DNA from: Levilactobacillus yonginensis | GTDB lineage: Bacteria > Bacillota > Bacilli > Lactobacillales > Lactobacillaceae | DNA length: 56,792 nucleotides | Reading direction: 5' to 3' | Assembly: GCF_003946265.1 (NCBI RefSeq) | Contig: NZ_RHNO01000018.1 | Location: 1-56,792, forward strand | Shown here: piece by piece, positions 9,141 to 18,783 of the stretch | Position numbering within the stretch: the first letter of the stretch is position 1 | How the letters are laid out: each line of letters begins with the position of its first letter | Notes under the pieces: model-generated | Told to the model about the DNA's origin: nothing | The model's input: only the letters and a program-made list of their open reading frames with translations | Database searches by the model: none | Position numbers and translations under genes: made by a program

Positions 9141-10817
9141 ATGGCAGACACGAAAACGGGTGCGCAAGCCCTAATTCAAAGCATGATCAATCAAGGAGTC
9201 AAGTACGTTTTTGGTATTCCGGGTGCTAAGGTCGATCAACTGTTTGAAGGACTCCAGTATAGCAAAGATCCACGGACTCCTAAACTAGTTGTCACCCGTC
9301 ATGAACAAAACGCTGCACTGATTGCTGCGGGAATTGGTCGTTTGACTGGTAAGCCTGGTGTGGTAGCCACTACCTCTGGTCCCGGTGTCTCCAACCTGAC
9401 GACTAGTCTGATTACGGCGACAGCCGAAGGGGATCCGGTTATCGCTCTGGGTGGTCAGGTTCCTCAAGATGACTTAGCACGATTGACTCATCAAAGCATC
9501 CCTAGCAAGGAATTGATGGATGCTGCCACGAAGTCTAGTGTGGAAGTCCAAAACGCTGACAGTCTTTCTGAAACATTTGCCAACGCCTATCAGACGGCCG
9601 TTGCCCCCAAGGCTGGTGCAACCTTCATGTCATTGCCACAAAACGTGTTAAGTGATGCAGTGACTCGTCCAGAAATTGGTACCGTGCCAGTTGTTAATCA
9701 GGGTGTCGCTGATGAAGCCACTGTGGCTAGTATCGTTGCTAAGATTCAGGCGGCTAAGTTGCCCGTTATCTTGGCTGGGATGCGCGCTTCAGCGAACGAC
9801 GTAACGGCAGCTATTCGGGACTTGCTGAAGCGGGTTGATTTGCCCGTCGTTGAGACGTTCCAGGGGGCCGGCGTGGTGTCACGAGACCTGGTTGCCAACT
9901 ACTTTGGACGAGTCGGTTTATTCCGTAACCAAGTGGGGGATAACCTGTTGAAACGCAGTGACCTAGTGATTACTGTGGGTTACGATCCCGTGGAATATGA
10001 AGCACGGATCTGGAATACCGACCGGACTGGTGAAGTCATCAGCTTGGACAGCGTGGTGCCAGAGATCACAACGGATTACCAGCCAGAAATGGTGGTTCAC
10101 GCTGACGTTGCCAAGACCCTTGACGCAATTGCGACTAAATTGCCTAGCGACTGGAACCTGGCGCCGGCTGTTCAGACTGAACTGACCGACCTTTGGCAAA
10201 AGTTCACTGATCAGGCGGAAGTACCAGTGGCAGACGACGCCCACGGCATCCATCCGTTAGCCATTATCAAGGCATTACAGGCTGCCGTGGATGACGACAC
10301 TACGGTCACCGCTGACGTCGGTAGTTTCTACATCTGGATGGCCCGGTATTTCCGGAGCTATCAGCCCCGGCATCTACTCTTCAGTAACGGGATGCAAACG
10401 TTAGGGGTGGCATTACCGTGGGCCATTGCGGCCGCGCTTGAACGACCAGGTCAACCTGTCGTCTCCGTTGCGGGTGACGGTGGTTTCCTCTTTTCCGGTC
10501 AGGAATTAGAAACGGCCGTTCGTTTGAAGTTACCAATCGTCCAACTCATTTGGGATGATGGGCACTATGACATGGTGCGGTTCCAGGAAATCGCGAAGTA
10601 CGGGCACGACGCCGGCGTAGACTTCGGTCCCGTCGATTACGTGAAATACGCTGAGAGTTTTGGGGCCAAGGGTGTGCGCGTTGACCACGCTGCTGACTTA
10701 GCGGGTACGTTGGCCGAAGCGATGCACACTGATGGCCCAATCGTGATTCAGATTCCGGTTGACTACCGTGATAATCTTAAATTGAAGTCCTTACTTTTGG
10801 AAGACGTTTTAAACTAA
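9141..10817 (+). CDS. alsS: Catabolic acetolactate synthase
   Basis: A 558-aa thiamine-diphosphate enzyme that condenses two pyruvates to 2-acetolactate and CO2. The N-terminal ThDP domain has the catalytic Glu in RHEQNAA (E55), and the C-terminal ThDP-binding motif begins GDGGFLFSGQELETAV and ends near IWDD (about 440-473). The adjoining acetolactate decarboxylase and the lack of a regulatory subunit gene point to the catabolic, acetoin-forming AlsS rather than the branched-chain amino acid enzyme. It starts with ATG at 9141 after a GAGGTAATCTCC site and lies 14 bases before budA. Likely controlled by the divergent MarR protein. Confidence 0.96.
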   Translation: MADTKTGAQALIQSMINQGVKYVFGIPGAKVDQLFEGLQYSKDPRTPKLVVTRHEQNAALIAAGIGRLTGKPGVVATTSGPGVSNLTTSLITATAEGDPVIALGGQVPQDDLARLTHQSIPSKELMDAATKSSVEVQNADSLSETFANAYQTAVAPKAGATFMSLPQNVLSDAVTRPEIGTVPVVNQGVADEATVASIVAKIQAAKLPVILAGMRASANDVTAAIRDLLKRVDLPVVETFQGAGVVSRDLVANYFGRVGLFRNQVGDNLLKRSDLVITVGYDPVEYEARIWNTDRTGEVISLDSVVPEITTDYQPEMVVHADVAKTLDAIATKLPSDWNLAPAVQTELTDLWQKFTDQAEVPVADDAHGIHPLAIIKALQAAVDDDTTVTADVGSFYIWMARYFRSYQPRHLLFSNGMQTLGVALPWAIAAALERPGQPVVSVAGDGGFLFSGQELETAVRLKLPIVQLIWDDGHYDMVRFQEIAKYGHDAGVDFGPVDYVKYAESFGAKGVRVDHAADLAGTLAEAMHTDGPIVIQIPVDYRDNLKLKSLLLEDVLN

Positions 10818-10831
10818 AGGAGCCATGCAGA

Positions 10832-11542
10832 ATGGATACGACAAAATTATTTCAACACGGGACGTTAGCCCTGTTGGTGCCGGGCCTTTTGACCGGGACC
10901 CTCACGATGAAAGAATTGCTTCAGCACGGGGACACCGGTATTGGCACCGGTGAAGGCTTGGATGGTGAGCTGATTATTTTAGATGGGCAACCCTATCAAG
11001 TCAACAGCCGTGGTGAGGTGAAGGTCGTTGGTGCCGACTTTACGTTGCCATTTGCGAACAGTCACTTTGCCGATTACCAACCCTTAATGACGGTGGAAAA
11101 TGCCAGCAAAACTGCGTTTAATCAACAGATTCTGGCGTTAAGCAAGCTGGATAATGCGTTCTTCTCGGTCAAAGCAACGGGAACCTTTACCAACGTGAAG
11201 ACCCGGGCCGTGGCTAAGTCGAGCCAGCCGTACCAGTCTTTAGCGGAAACCGCTAAGAATCAGAGTGTTTTTACTCGGGATAGCGTTCAGGGAACCTTGA
11301 TTGGCTACTACTCACCGCAGTTATTTGATGGCATTGCGGTCGGTGGTTTTCATCACCACTTCCTGGCAGATGATCGGAGCTTCGGTGGCCACTTGCTGGA
11401 CTTTGAAACGGTGACTGGTGAAGTCAGCGTTCAACCGTTCAGTACGTTGGAACAACACTTACCCATTGATGATCCGGACTACCGAGCCCACGACTTCGCT
11501 GAAGATAACATCAAGGAAGACGTGCATCAAGCAGAGGGTTAA
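10832..11542 (+). CDS. budA: Alpha-acetolactate decarboxylase
   Basis: A 236-aa decarboxylase that turns acetolactate into acetoin and CO2, which removes pyruvate as a neutral product and helps resist acid. The zinc site is visible in GGFHHHFLADD (H174/H176) with H187 in GGHLLD, and FANSHFADYQP is typical of the family. There is no signal peptide, so it acts in the cytosol. It follows alsS after 14 bases with AAAGGAG ahead of the ATG and ends at a strong terminator, so the two genes form an operon. Also called aldB or alsD. Full length. Confidence 0.95.
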   Translation: MDTTKLFQHGTLALLVPGLLTGTLTMKELLQHGDTGIGTGEGLDGELIILDGQPYQVNSRGEVKVVGADFTLPFANSHFADYQPLMTVENASKTAFNQQILALSKLDNAFFSVKATGTFTNVKTRAVAKSSQPYQSLAETAKNQSVFTRDSVQGTLIGYYSPQLFDGIAVGGFHHHFLADDRSFGGHLLDFETVTGEVSVQPFSTLEQHLPIDDPDYRAHDFAEDNIKEDVHQAEG

Positions 11543-11564
11543 CCAAATAATCATGAATTTAAAC

Positions 11565-11613
11565 AGTGTCGCATTATTGCTCAGGTTTACTGGGCAGTAA
11601 TGCGGCATTTTTT
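11565..11613 (+). terminator. alsS-budA terminator
   Basis: Arms GTCGCATTATTGCTCAG and CTGGGCAGTAATGCGGC pair with a few G-U or mismatched positions, followed by TTTTTT. Confidence 0.85.
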
Positions 11614-11788
11614 GGTAAAGGACACTACGCTTTTTCCAGTCGTGGGTGTATTCTTAATACGTAAGTGGTTGCAATTTTTGATTCTAAAATAGCACAAGAC
11701 ATCATTACAGTTGGCAGAGGGGCCCCGTTCGTCGTGCGATAAGTACAGACAGGCCGCTTTTATTTTGTCAAACTAAAGGAGAACGACG

Positions 11789-13045
11789 ATGAAAACCAAG
11801 GTCAAATTAGTGGGGTTAGCGTTGCTAGCCATGATGGTCGTGAGCGGTTGCCATGCTAAGCAGAATGCCAGTCAGTCGGAAACGAAGCTAGCTGATCAAC
11901 CCCAACCGTCCAAGCTGACGACGGCACTGAAGCCGGCTAGTCAAAAAGCAGCGGAGGATTCCGGTACGCAGAGTAATCAGCAGGTGACTTATTCAAGGTT
12001 TTATTATCATCAAAACCATTGGCGCTGGGCATTGACTGCCAAGGGCAAGACAATCGTCAAGGGTATCGTCACGAAGAGTCAGAAGAAAGATTCTGACCAG
12101 AAGCTGACGATTAAGCGAAACAATGGTCAGAAGATGGCGTTGACTCTGTCGTGGCTGGATGGTGGGCTGCATTCTTACAGTCTTAAAAGTAGTACCCCCA
12201 AGTTGAGTCGAAACTTCATTATTGGCGATGATGGAACGGCCTGGACGAAGGGGGTTCCTTCAGAACTGAAAGGGACTTGGGAGACTGGCATTTATGATGC
12301 CAAACGATTGAATTTAGGCGGGAAGCTGGACAGTAGCAGTTCTTCGGTAGACAAACAGACACCTAAAGAAAAGACTTATTTTTATATTCTGGATACGACC
12401 CTCGATGGCTTGAATAATAGTTATGATCAGCAAGGGAATAAGGCTGGTGACGGTGCAGGTTGGGGTGTCAACTCGAATGTGTCTTACAAAAAGTTAACCG
12501 GTGGGGATTACTTGCTGAAGTCATACTGGGCTGGTCGAAAAGTAGCTCCAGATGTTTATCGGGTCAACCTGACTGGTAATCGGCTGAAATTAATTGATAC
12601 GTTGGGTGATATCCCAGTGATGACCCGAAAATCAACCAAGGATACACCAGTAGTGGACGATGAGTCTAGTTCTAGTGACACTGATTCGGATAGCACCAGT
12701 TCAGCTACTACGGCTACGAGTAGTAGTGGTGCTGATACCAATAATTTAACGACGGCTCAGGTGAATGATTGGGTTTGGACGAATATGCTGAAAGATGATC
12801 TTAAAGGCAATCCAGATAAATTTGCGCAGAGCGACTATTTGTTTATGCAAAATATGAATAAAAAAGGCACTTTAGATATTGACGTTCGTGAAAATCATTC
12901 GACCAGACGGATGCAAGAGGCTGGTGCATCTCCTGATATCGATCCCAGAGTGGCATCTTACGAAATTAATGCTAAGGGAGAATTGATGAAGCAAGATATA
13001 GTTACAGGGAAATACAAAGTCGTTTCAACGCAATACGGCGAATGA
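11789..13045 (+). CDS. Putative lipoprotein of unknown function
   Basis: A 418-aa exported protein. The first 20 residues are a lipoprotein signal peptide ending in the lipobox VVSG-C with C21 as the lipidated residue. Residues about 50-200 form a beta-rich module with several Trp/Tyr positions (SRFYYHQNHWRWAL). A Ser/Thr/Asp-rich linker lies near 290-315, and a C-terminal module of about 100 residues begins at NLTTAQVNDWVW. I do not recognise a catalytic motif. A sensor, adhesin or cell-wall-related function is possible but not supported. AAAGGAG precedes the ATG. It is a single gene closed by a bidirectional terminator shared with the ABC transporter. No clear promoter was found in 11614-11788. 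Confidence 0.85.
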   Translation: MKTKVKLVGLALLAMMVVSGCHAKQNASQSETKLADQPQPSKLTTALKPASQKAAEDSGTQSNQQVTYSRFYYHQNHWRWALTAKGKTIVKGIVTKSQKKDSDQKLTIKRNNGQKMALTLSWLDGGLHSYSLKSSTPKLSRNFIIGDDGTAWTKGVPSELKGTWETGIYDAKRLNLGGKLDSSSSSVDKQTPKEKTYFYILDTTLDGLNNSYDQQGNKAGDGAGWGVNSNVSYKKLTGGDYLLKSYWAGRKVAPDVYRVNLTGNRLKLIDTLGDIPVMTRKSTKDTPVVDDESSSSDTDSDSTSSATTATSSSGADTNNLTTAQVNDWVWTNMLKDDLKGNPDKFAQSDYLFMQNMNKKGTLDIDVRENHSTRRMQEAGASPDIDPRVASYEINAKGELMKQDIVTGKYKVVSTQYGE

Positions 13046-13109
13046 TTTTCAAGCATTAAGCGGTCCTGCTAATGGGTTAGTTGTTGGCCAGCCAGCTCAA
13101 TAGACAGCC

Positions 13110-13148
13110 AAAAAACGACCTATCCAACAAAGCGGATAGGTCGTTTTA
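13110..13148. terminator. Bidirectional terminator between lipoprotein and ABC transporter genes
   Basis: AAAACGACCTATCC pairs perfectly with GGATAGGTCGTTTT around an 8-nt loop. The minus strand ends in six T and the plus strand in four, so it serves both convergent genes. Confidence 0.85.
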
Positions 13149-13162
13149 AGTGTATTTAGAAA

Positions 13163-15496
13163 TTATTCAGAACGTAAGGCCGTTGCCGCGTCCTTCTTGG
13201 CCGCCATCCGTGCGGGGATGTGACCACCTAACATTGTCAGGACGGTACTGATGATAATCAACACGATACCGTGAACGGGGTTCAGGTGGGCAACGTTGCT
13301 CAAGTCAGTGATGTTTTTCAGCACCACATTGATTGGGAACGTCAACAACCAGGCAATGACGACACCCAGTGCACCAGAACCGACACCCAGGATAAAGGTT
13401 TCAGCATCGAAGACGCGGGTAATGTCTTTCTTCCGAGCACCTAATGCTTTCAAAATCCCAATTTCCTTGGTCCGTTCAAGAACGGAAGTGTAGGTGATGA
13501 TGGCAATCATAATCATACTGGTTACCAGCGAGATACCCGCAAAGGCGACCAATACGTAGGTGATGGCATCCATTAAGCCACCAGTCAGGCTGGAAACTGT
13601 CCCGGCCATGTCGGTGTAGATCACCTTGTCGGACTTGCTCTTACCCTTGTTGTACTTGTCGAGGTAGGTCAACACCTTATCCTTGTTCTTAAAAGTGTTG
13701 GGGTAGATCAGAATGCTAGCAGGTGTGGTGGAACCACCTAAGTAGCTGACCAACGATTGCTTCGTGGTCTTATCCACGCTTTGGCCCGTAATGACGTTGT
13801 CGCTGGCCTTCTTTTGGGCCTTAACGATCTTAGAACCTTTATTTGCTTGAATGATGTTCTGCGTTAACTTGTCGCTGTAGGCAATTCCGGAAGCCAGCAC
13901 GTTTTCGGAAGACTTCGCCTTGACCTTCACGATACCCGCAACTTTCAACGTCATGTTGTGGCTGTTGTTGTACAAGGTGTTTGTGGCCTTGTTCGGAACA
14001 TAATTGCCAGTAGGGAGGTTTTGGTAGTAATCGTTGTTGTTGACGACCTTGATCTTGGTGCCCACGATTTTACCATAGCTAAACTTCTGGTTGTCCTTGG
14101 CGGTGTAACCCAGGTTCTTCAACGCGTTGATGTTGGTTGAGCCGTCCCGGTCGACGATTAAGATAATGTCGTTGGCGCTCTTGGGATATGAACCAGAAAC
14201 CAGTTTGTAGTGTTTCTTCAAAAAGTTGGTGCCGCCATCGTTGGCGCTAGGGTAGACGGAACCACCGACACCGGTGGAAGCAGACATGGCGGATTGCATG
14301 GCGCTGGAGCTGCTAGAACTACTGTTATCAACGTTGGAGAAGGAGACCGTCTTAGTCTTGCCATTGACTTGGCGCAACAGGTTCATTCCAGTCGAGTAAG
14401 TGTACGTCACGTTCTTGCTCAAATTCTTATCGAGTTTTTTAACGTAGTTTAAGTAACCCTTGGTAAGCTTGTTGGTGTGAGTCGCCTTGTCCTGTTGGCT
14501 AACTTTGGCCGTTACCCGTTTGGCGTTGTTGGCCTTCACTTTATCATTGGCCTGGGTACCAGTGGTGCTAGTAGCGGTCTGTGAAATCGTGACAGGGAAC
14601 TGAGCCAAGGTGTTGGCCTGAGTCTTGTTGATCTGTGTCTGGAATCCGTTGGACAAGGCCAAGACGACGGCAATACCGATGATCCCAATACTGGAAGCGA
14701 AGGCCGTCAGAGCAGTCCGTCCCTTCTTGGTCCGAATGTTATTGAAGGAAAGCTTCAAAGCAGTCCAGAAGGTCATCCGCGTCTTCTTCAACTTAAATTG
14801 TTCGGCATCGGCGTGTTCGTTGTAAGGGTTCGAGTCGTTTTGAATCTTACCATCTGCGAATTCGATGATCCGGTCGGCGTATTGCCGAGCCAGTTCAGGG
14901 TTATGCGTCACCATGATGACCAGCCGTTCAGCGGAAAGTTCCTTGATCAGCTGCATGATTTCGTTACTGGTCTCGGTATCCAGGGCACCGGTTGGTTCAT
15001 CACAGAGCAGGATTTCTGGCTCATTGGCGATTGCCCGGGCAATGGCGACCCGTTGTAATTGGCCACCAGAAAGTTGGTTAGGTTTCTTATTGATGTGTTC
15101 AGTCAGACCAACGCGGTCTAGGGCCTTAAGGGCCTTTTCCTTCTTTTCTTGGTTGGAGACCCCACTCAGGGTCATCCCCATTTCAACGTTGTCAAGAATG
15201 CTTAAATGGCTGATGATGTTGTAGCTTTGGAAGATGAAACCAACAGAGTTGTTCCGGTAGGCGTCCCAGTCGGAGGCGGAGAAGTCTTTAGTAGACTTAC
15301 CTTCGATGGCGAGGTCACCAGAATCATAAATGTCCAAGCCACCGATCCCGTTCAGCATGGTTGTCTTCCCAGAGCCACTAGGCCCCAGGATGGCCACAAA
15401 TTCCTGTGAACGGAAGGCAACGGAGACGTCATCTAGGGCCTTCGTGACGGAATCGCCCACGTGGTAGTACTTTTTGATATGTTTGAGTTCCAGCAT
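13163..15496 (-). CDS. ABC transporter, fused ATPase and FtsX-type permease
   Basis: A 777-aa fused transporter. Residues 1 to about 230 are the ATPase: Walker A GPSGSGKT (38-45), signature LSGGQ (142-146), Walker B ILLCDEP (162-168). A first membrane segment lies near 265-290 ([15 protein letters not shown]), followed by a large extracellular Ser/Thr/Asn-rich domain and three C-terminal membrane segments with [12 protein letters not shown] between them, the MacB/FtsX topology. Such proteins act as mechanotransmitters, often exporting or sensing antimicrobial peptides. ATG at 15496 follows AAGGAT; the frame continues upstream to 15841 but without family similarity. The divergent TetR gene is the likely regulator. 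The substrate is unknown. Confidence 0.92.
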   Translation of the reverse strand: MLELKHIKKYYHVGDSVTKALDDVSVAFRSQEFVAILGPSGSGKTTMLNGIGGLDIYDSGDLAIEGKSTKDFSASDWDAYRNNSVGFIFQSYNIISHLSILDNVEMGMTLSGVSNQEKKEKALKALDRVGLTEHINKKPNQLSGGQLQRVAIARAIANEPEILLCDEPTGALDTETSNEIMQLIKELSAERLVIMVTHNPELARQYADRIIEFADGKIQNDSNPYNEHADAEQFKLKKTRMTFWTALKLSFNNIRTKKGRTALTAFASSIGIIGIAVVLALSNGFQTQINKTQANTLAQFPVTISQTATSTTGTQANDKVKANNAKRVTAKVSQQDKATHTNKLTKGYLNYVKKLDKNLSKNVTYTYSTGMNLLRQVNGKTKTVSFSNVDNSSSSSSSAMQSAMSASTGVGGSVYPSANDGGTNFLKKHYKLVSGSYPKSANDIILIVDRDGSTNINALKNLGYTAKDNQKFSYGKIVGTKIKVVNNNDYYQNLPTGNYVPNKATNTLYNNSHNMTLKVAGIVKVKAKSSENVLASGIAYSDKLTQNIIQANKGSKIVKAQKKASDNVITGQSVDKTTKQSLVSYLGGSTTPASILIYPNTFKNKDKVLTYLDKYNKGKSKSDKVIYTDMAGTVSSLTGGLMDAITYVLVAFAGISLVTSMIMIAIITYTSVLERTKEIGILKALGARKKDITRVFDAETFILGVGSGALGVVIAWLLTFPINVVLKNITDLSNVAHLNPVHGIVLIIISTVLTMLGGHIPARMAAKKDAATALRSE

Positions 15497-15631
15497 TTGA
15501 AATAATCCTTCCAATTTTTGATTTTGGCTGTTGTTACTTCGGTTTTTCTGATAAAATGGCATTATTGCAACACCGTGTCTTATATCATAAAAACAAATGG
15601 TCGACAGAACAAGCGTCAATGTTGACGGAAG

Positions 15632-15647
15632 TGTTGTAAACACAACA
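15632..15647. promoter_or_regulatory. Candidate operator between the ABC transporter and tetR
   Basis: TGTTGT and ACAACA form an inverted repeat around four bases in the 288-bp divergent region, upstream of a plausible minus-strand promoter (TTGTTC, 17 bp, TATGAT). The palindrome is the best TetR operator candidate seen here. Confidence 0.4.
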
Positions 15648-15784
15648 GTTTTTATGAAAATGTTGTTTTGATACTTACGCACACCGTGTTTTGCGGTCCC
15701 TACCATACCATAGAAATAGTGGTGACAGCACGTAATATCTCTCGTGGTCGGGCCGGTGTGTGGCACAATTAGGAGTGAAAATCT

Positions 15785-16321
15785 ATGGTTGGTGTGAAAA
15801 ATAATCGGCGCGCCCAGTATACACAGGGGATCATTCAACAAACTGTCCTATCATTACTGGAGAGTAAACCGATTAACGCCATTTCGGTGACGGAAGTTTG
15901 CGCGCAGGCTGATGTGAACCGCACAACGTTCTATCGGTACTATACAGACATCTATGACTGCGTTGCGAGCATCGAGAAGGCCTTTGTGACGTCGCTGAAC
16001 CCCTTGGAGGGGGCAACGCCAACACAGGCGTTAGAACACCTGTTAACGGCATTCTACGAAGACAAAAAATTAAGTAACTTAGTATTTGTTGAAGGTAAAA
16101 CCAAACTATTAGAACGGATGCAGGCATTGATGCGGCGAAATGGCCCGGAACCGCCACTGATTGACGATTACCAGGGGACCTACATTGGCGCCGGTTTGCA
16201 AAGTATCCTTAAAAAATGGGTCAAGGACGGGATGCCTGAGACACCCCGTCAATTGACCCAAATTATTATTGACACCATTCTAGCCAAAGACCTAGATGAC
16301 CTACGAGACCAGGTCTTGTAG
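15785..16321 (+). CDS. TetR/AcrR family transcriptional regulator
   Basis: A 178-aa TetR-type repressor. The N-terminal HTH spans about residues 12-58, with AISVTEVCAQADVNRTTFYRYYTDIYDCV as the recognition region (given by residues about 31-58). The C-terminal ligand-binding half is helical and short, as in the YxaF/AcrR-like group. ATG at 15785 lies nine bases after AGGAG. It is divergent from the fused ABC transporter, which it probably represses until an inducing compound binds. Target and ligand are inferred from position only. Confidence 0.9.
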   Translation: MVGVKNNRRAQYTQGIIQQTVLSLLESKPINAISVTEVCAQADVNRTTFYRYYTDIYDCVASIEKAFVTSLNPLEGATPTQALEHLLTAFYEDKKLSNLVFVEGKTKLLERMQALMRRNGPEPPLIDDYQGTYIGAGLQSILKKWVKDGMPETPRQLTQIIIDTILAKDLDDLRDQVL

Positions 16322-16374
16322 TCGCGGAATATTACATTTTGCGTGAAATGCCGGGAAACAGTTGTCTTTTTGCC

Positions 16375-16383
16375 TGGTATTAT
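16375..16383 (+). promoter_or_regulatory. Extended -10 promoter candidate for murA
   Basis: TGGTATTAT matches an extended -10 element. No good -35 box is seen. A G-U containing hairpin overlaps it (16348-16382). Confidence 0.45.
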
Positions 16384-16447
16384 TTATCATGGTATCTGAC
16401 TGTATGGAATTATATGGAAGATAAATTTAAGTGGGGAACACATCACA

Positions 16448-17734
16448 ATGAAGAAAATGATTATTCATGGCGGCCAGCGCCTTTCTGGAGAAGTGACGAT
16501 TGGCGGCGCCAAAAATAGCACAGTGGCATTAATTCCGGCAGCGATTCTAGCTGATACCCCGGTGCGTTTTGATATGGTACCGGATATCCTCGATGTGCAT
16601 AACTTAATGCTTATTTTGAAATCAATGAATGTGCAATCAACCTTTGAAGATGGGGTCCTCACCATTGACCCAACGGAAATCGTCGAAGCACCGTTACCCA
16701 GCAAGGCTATCAAGAGCTTGCGTGCGTCGTATTATTTTATGGGGTCCTTGTTGGGGCGGTTCCAACGGGCCACGCTGAGTTTTCCTGGCGGCGACAATAT
16801 TGGGCCACGGCCAATTGACCAACATATCAAGGCGTTCAAAGCCTTGGGTGCTCAGGTTGACGAGCACGACGGGACGGTTCGCATTACCACGGGGCCAGAA
16901 GGCCTGCATGGGGCGCGGATTTTCTTAGACATGGTTTCGGTTGGCGCAACGATCAACTCAATTCTGGCAGCGGTTAAAGCAGTTGGAACGACGGTGATTG
17001 AAAACGCTGCGAAGGAACCAGAAATTATCGACATTGCTACCTTCTTGAACAACATGGGGGCGCACGTGCGTGGTGCCGGAACTGATGTTATTCGGATCGA
17101 AGGGGTGCCAACGTTACGGGCAATGAACACCCATACCATTATTCCTGACCGGATCGAAGCTGGGACATACCTGTCCATGGCAGCGGCCGTTGGGGATGGC
17201 GTGGTGTTAAAGAACGTGATTCCTGAACACTTGGAGGCCTTTACCGCCAAGATGATCGAAATGGGCGTCCCCTTGGAGATCAACGAAGACAGTATTTACG
17301 TGCCGCGGTCCGAGGACTTACAGCCCATTCAGGTCAAGACGATGCCATTCCCTGGTTTTGCCACGGATCTGCAACAGCCGTTGACGCCGCTGTTATTTAA
17401 GGCAGACGGGAGCAGTGTGGTCATTGATACCATCTACCCTAAGCGCATTAAGCACATCGCTGAATTACGGAAGATGGGGGCCCACATTCGTTCTGAAGAG
17501 GGCACCATCATCATCGATCCGAGCGATGAATTAGTGGGCAGCCAAGTTCAGGCTGGTGAGATCCGGGCCGGGGCGTCGCTGGTGATTGCCGGGCTGATGG
17601 CCGAAGGTGACACAGAGATCAGTCAGGCAGATAATATTCTGCGTGGCTACGATCGAATTGTCGAAAAATTAACGGCGCTAAACGCCGACGTAGAAATCGT
17701 TGATGATAGCCTGGTTGAAAACGGCCAAGATTAA
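16448..17734 (+). CDS. murA: UDP-N-acetylglucosamine 1-carboxyvinyltransferase (Asp-type MurA)
   Basis: A 428-aa MurA, the first committed enzyme of peptidoglycan synthesis, which adds enolpyruvate from PEP to UDP-GlcNAc. Landmarks are [13 protein letters not shown] near the N-terminus with the substrate Lys (K22), [10 protein letters not shown], and [12 protein letters not shown]. The active-site loop reads [13 protein letters not shown]: the residue that is Cys in the E. coli and most MurA enzymes is Asp116 here (codon 16793-16795). Asp at this site is known to keep activity and to make the enzyme insensitive to fosfomycin. The adjacent L31 gene matches the MurAB/MurZ position in Bacillus, so this is likely the second paralogue (murA2). 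Confidence 0.95.
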   Translation: MKKMIIHGGQRLSGEVTIGGAKNSTVALIPAAILADTPVRFDMVPDILDVHNLMLILKSMNVQSTFEDGVLTIDPTEIVEAPLPSKAIKSLRASYYFMGSLLGRFQRATLSFPGGDNIGPRPIDQHIKAFKALGAQVDEHDGTVRITTGPEGLHGARIFLDMVSVGATINSILAAVKAVGTTVIENAAKEPEIIDIATFLNNMGAHVRGAGTDVIRIEGVPTLRAMNTHTIIPDRIEAGTYLSMAAAVGDGVVLKNVIPEHLEAFTAKMIEMGVPLEINEDSIYVPRSEDLQPIQVKTMPFPGFATDLQQPLTPLLFKADGSSVVIDTIYPKRIKHIAELRKMGAHIRSEEGTIIIDPSDELVGSQVQAGEIRAGASLVIAGLMAEGDTEISQADNILRGYDRIVEKLTALNADVEIVDDSLVENGQD

Positions 17735-17737
17735 GCA

Positions 17738-17766
17738 TTGCCGCGATTATAATTTCATGGTATAAT
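17738..17766 (+). promoter_or_regulatory. rpmE2 promoter
   Basis: TTGCCG (17738-17743) and TATAAT (17761-17766) are 17 bp apart, just after the murA stop. A second TATAAT lies 13 bases earlier. Confidence 0.65.
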
Positions 17767-17834
17767 TCAACGGTTGACGATTAAATCAATCTCTGGTCCA
17801 GTAGATGGATCAGGGCAAAGGAGCGAAATACATT

Positions 17835-18086
17835 ATGAAGCAAGGAATTCACCCAGATTACCACGAAGTTGTGTTCCAAGACTCAAGTACTGGTTTCCAG
17901 TTCTTGTCTGGTTCAACTGCAACTTCTGACGAAACGGTTGAATGGGAAGACGGTAACACGTACCCATTGATCCGTGTCGAAATTACTTCTGATTCCCACC
18001 CATTCTACACTGGTAAGCAAAAGTTTACTACGGCCGATGGTGCTGTGGACCGTTTCAACAAGAAGTACGGTTTATCCAACGACTAA
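17835..18086 (+). CDS. rpmE2: 50S ribosomal protein L31 type B
   Basis: An 83-aa L31 of the zinc-independent type. It begins [16 protein letters not shown] and contains [10 protein letters not shown], the family hallmark, and has no Cys, so the zinc ribbon of type A is missing. L31 sits at the bridge between the ribosomal subunits. AAAGGAG lies 11 bases before ATG 17835; the frame extends upstream to 17805 but without similarity. A terminator follows within 25 bases. It has its own promoter after murA. Confidence 0.95.
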   Translation: MKQGIHPDYHEVVFQDSSTGFQFLSGSTATSDETVEWEDGNTYPLIRVEITSDSHPFYTGKQKFTTADGAVDRFNKKYGLSND

Positions 18087-18109
18087 TTATAAAATTTATG
18101 ATTTGTCTT

Positions 18110-18142
18110 GCCGGCGACAGTTCAACTGTCGCCGGTTTTTTT
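18110..18142 (+). terminator. rpmE2 terminator
   Basis: CCGGCGACAG pairs perfectly with CTGTCGCCGG around five bases, then seven T. Confidence 0.92.
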
Positions 18143-18203
18143 GTGGGATGAAACTGCAAAATTTTAGGGAGATAGTCTATTCACTATTTAGGAGATGGCA
18201 AAA

Positions 18204-18584
18204 ATGTATCGTAAGACGATGACAGCCTTATTGGTAGTCGGAAGCTTGGGGTTGGGCAGCCTAGCGATTGGCAGTACCCAAGCACAAGCGGCTAAGTGGC
18301 ATAAGGGGGCACCTAAGATTGCGCGGGGCCATTGGCATGATAAAGATGTGATGCGGGGCCGCATGGGGGAGACCATGTATATCAGTAAGAAACTATTTGT
18401 TCTAGATGATAATGATCCGCACCTCACCCATCTGAAATACAAGAAAATGGGGAATCGCCGCTACAAATTTCGTGGCTATGAATTTGAAGCGGGAAAGTGT
18501 CAATCGACAGTGACGATGCACTTTATCAGTAAGCATCGTGTGACTTTTAAGCAATATGGTCATCGCTCGACCCTTTATAAATAG
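18204..18584 (+). CDS. Small secreted protein of unknown function
   Basis: A 126-aa protein with a signal peptide (basic MYRKT start, hydrophobic core to about residue 22, AQA-A cleavage near 30). The mature part is about 95 residues, basic and rich in His, Lys, Arg and Tyr, with no anchor motif, so it is probably released or held to the wall by charge. I do not recognise a family. GGAG at 18191-18194 is nine bases before ATG 18204; the ATG at 18195 overlaps that site and is unlikely. Single gene with its own terminator, next to the sortase. Confidence 0.8.
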   Translation: MYRKTMTALLVVGSLGLGSLAIGSTQAQAAKWHKGAPKIARGHWHDKDVMRGRMGETMYISKKLFVLDDNDPHLTHLKYKKMGNRRYKFRGYEFEAGKCQSTVTMHFISKHRVTFKQYGHRSTLYK

Positions 18585-18598
18585 AGCTGACAGAGAGT

Positions 18599-18630
18599 CG
18601 TTCTCCCATGTAAGGGAAGAACGGATTTTT
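18599..18630 (+). terminator. Terminator after the small secreted protein gene
   Basis: CGTTCT-CCC pairs with GGGAAGAACG around six bases with a bulge, followed by GATTTTT. Confidence 0.65.
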
Positions 18631-18783
18631 GACATTATTTTTTTGGGGTAGCGATGCTTGATAGCGCAGATAGTTTCAACGAATAAACCCGTTCTCGGTG
18701 TATTCGGCTTTGTTTTAGTCAGTAAAGGGCGTAAAATACGAAAGCGAAGAGAACGAATTATTTGGGGAATGGAGTATGTAATT

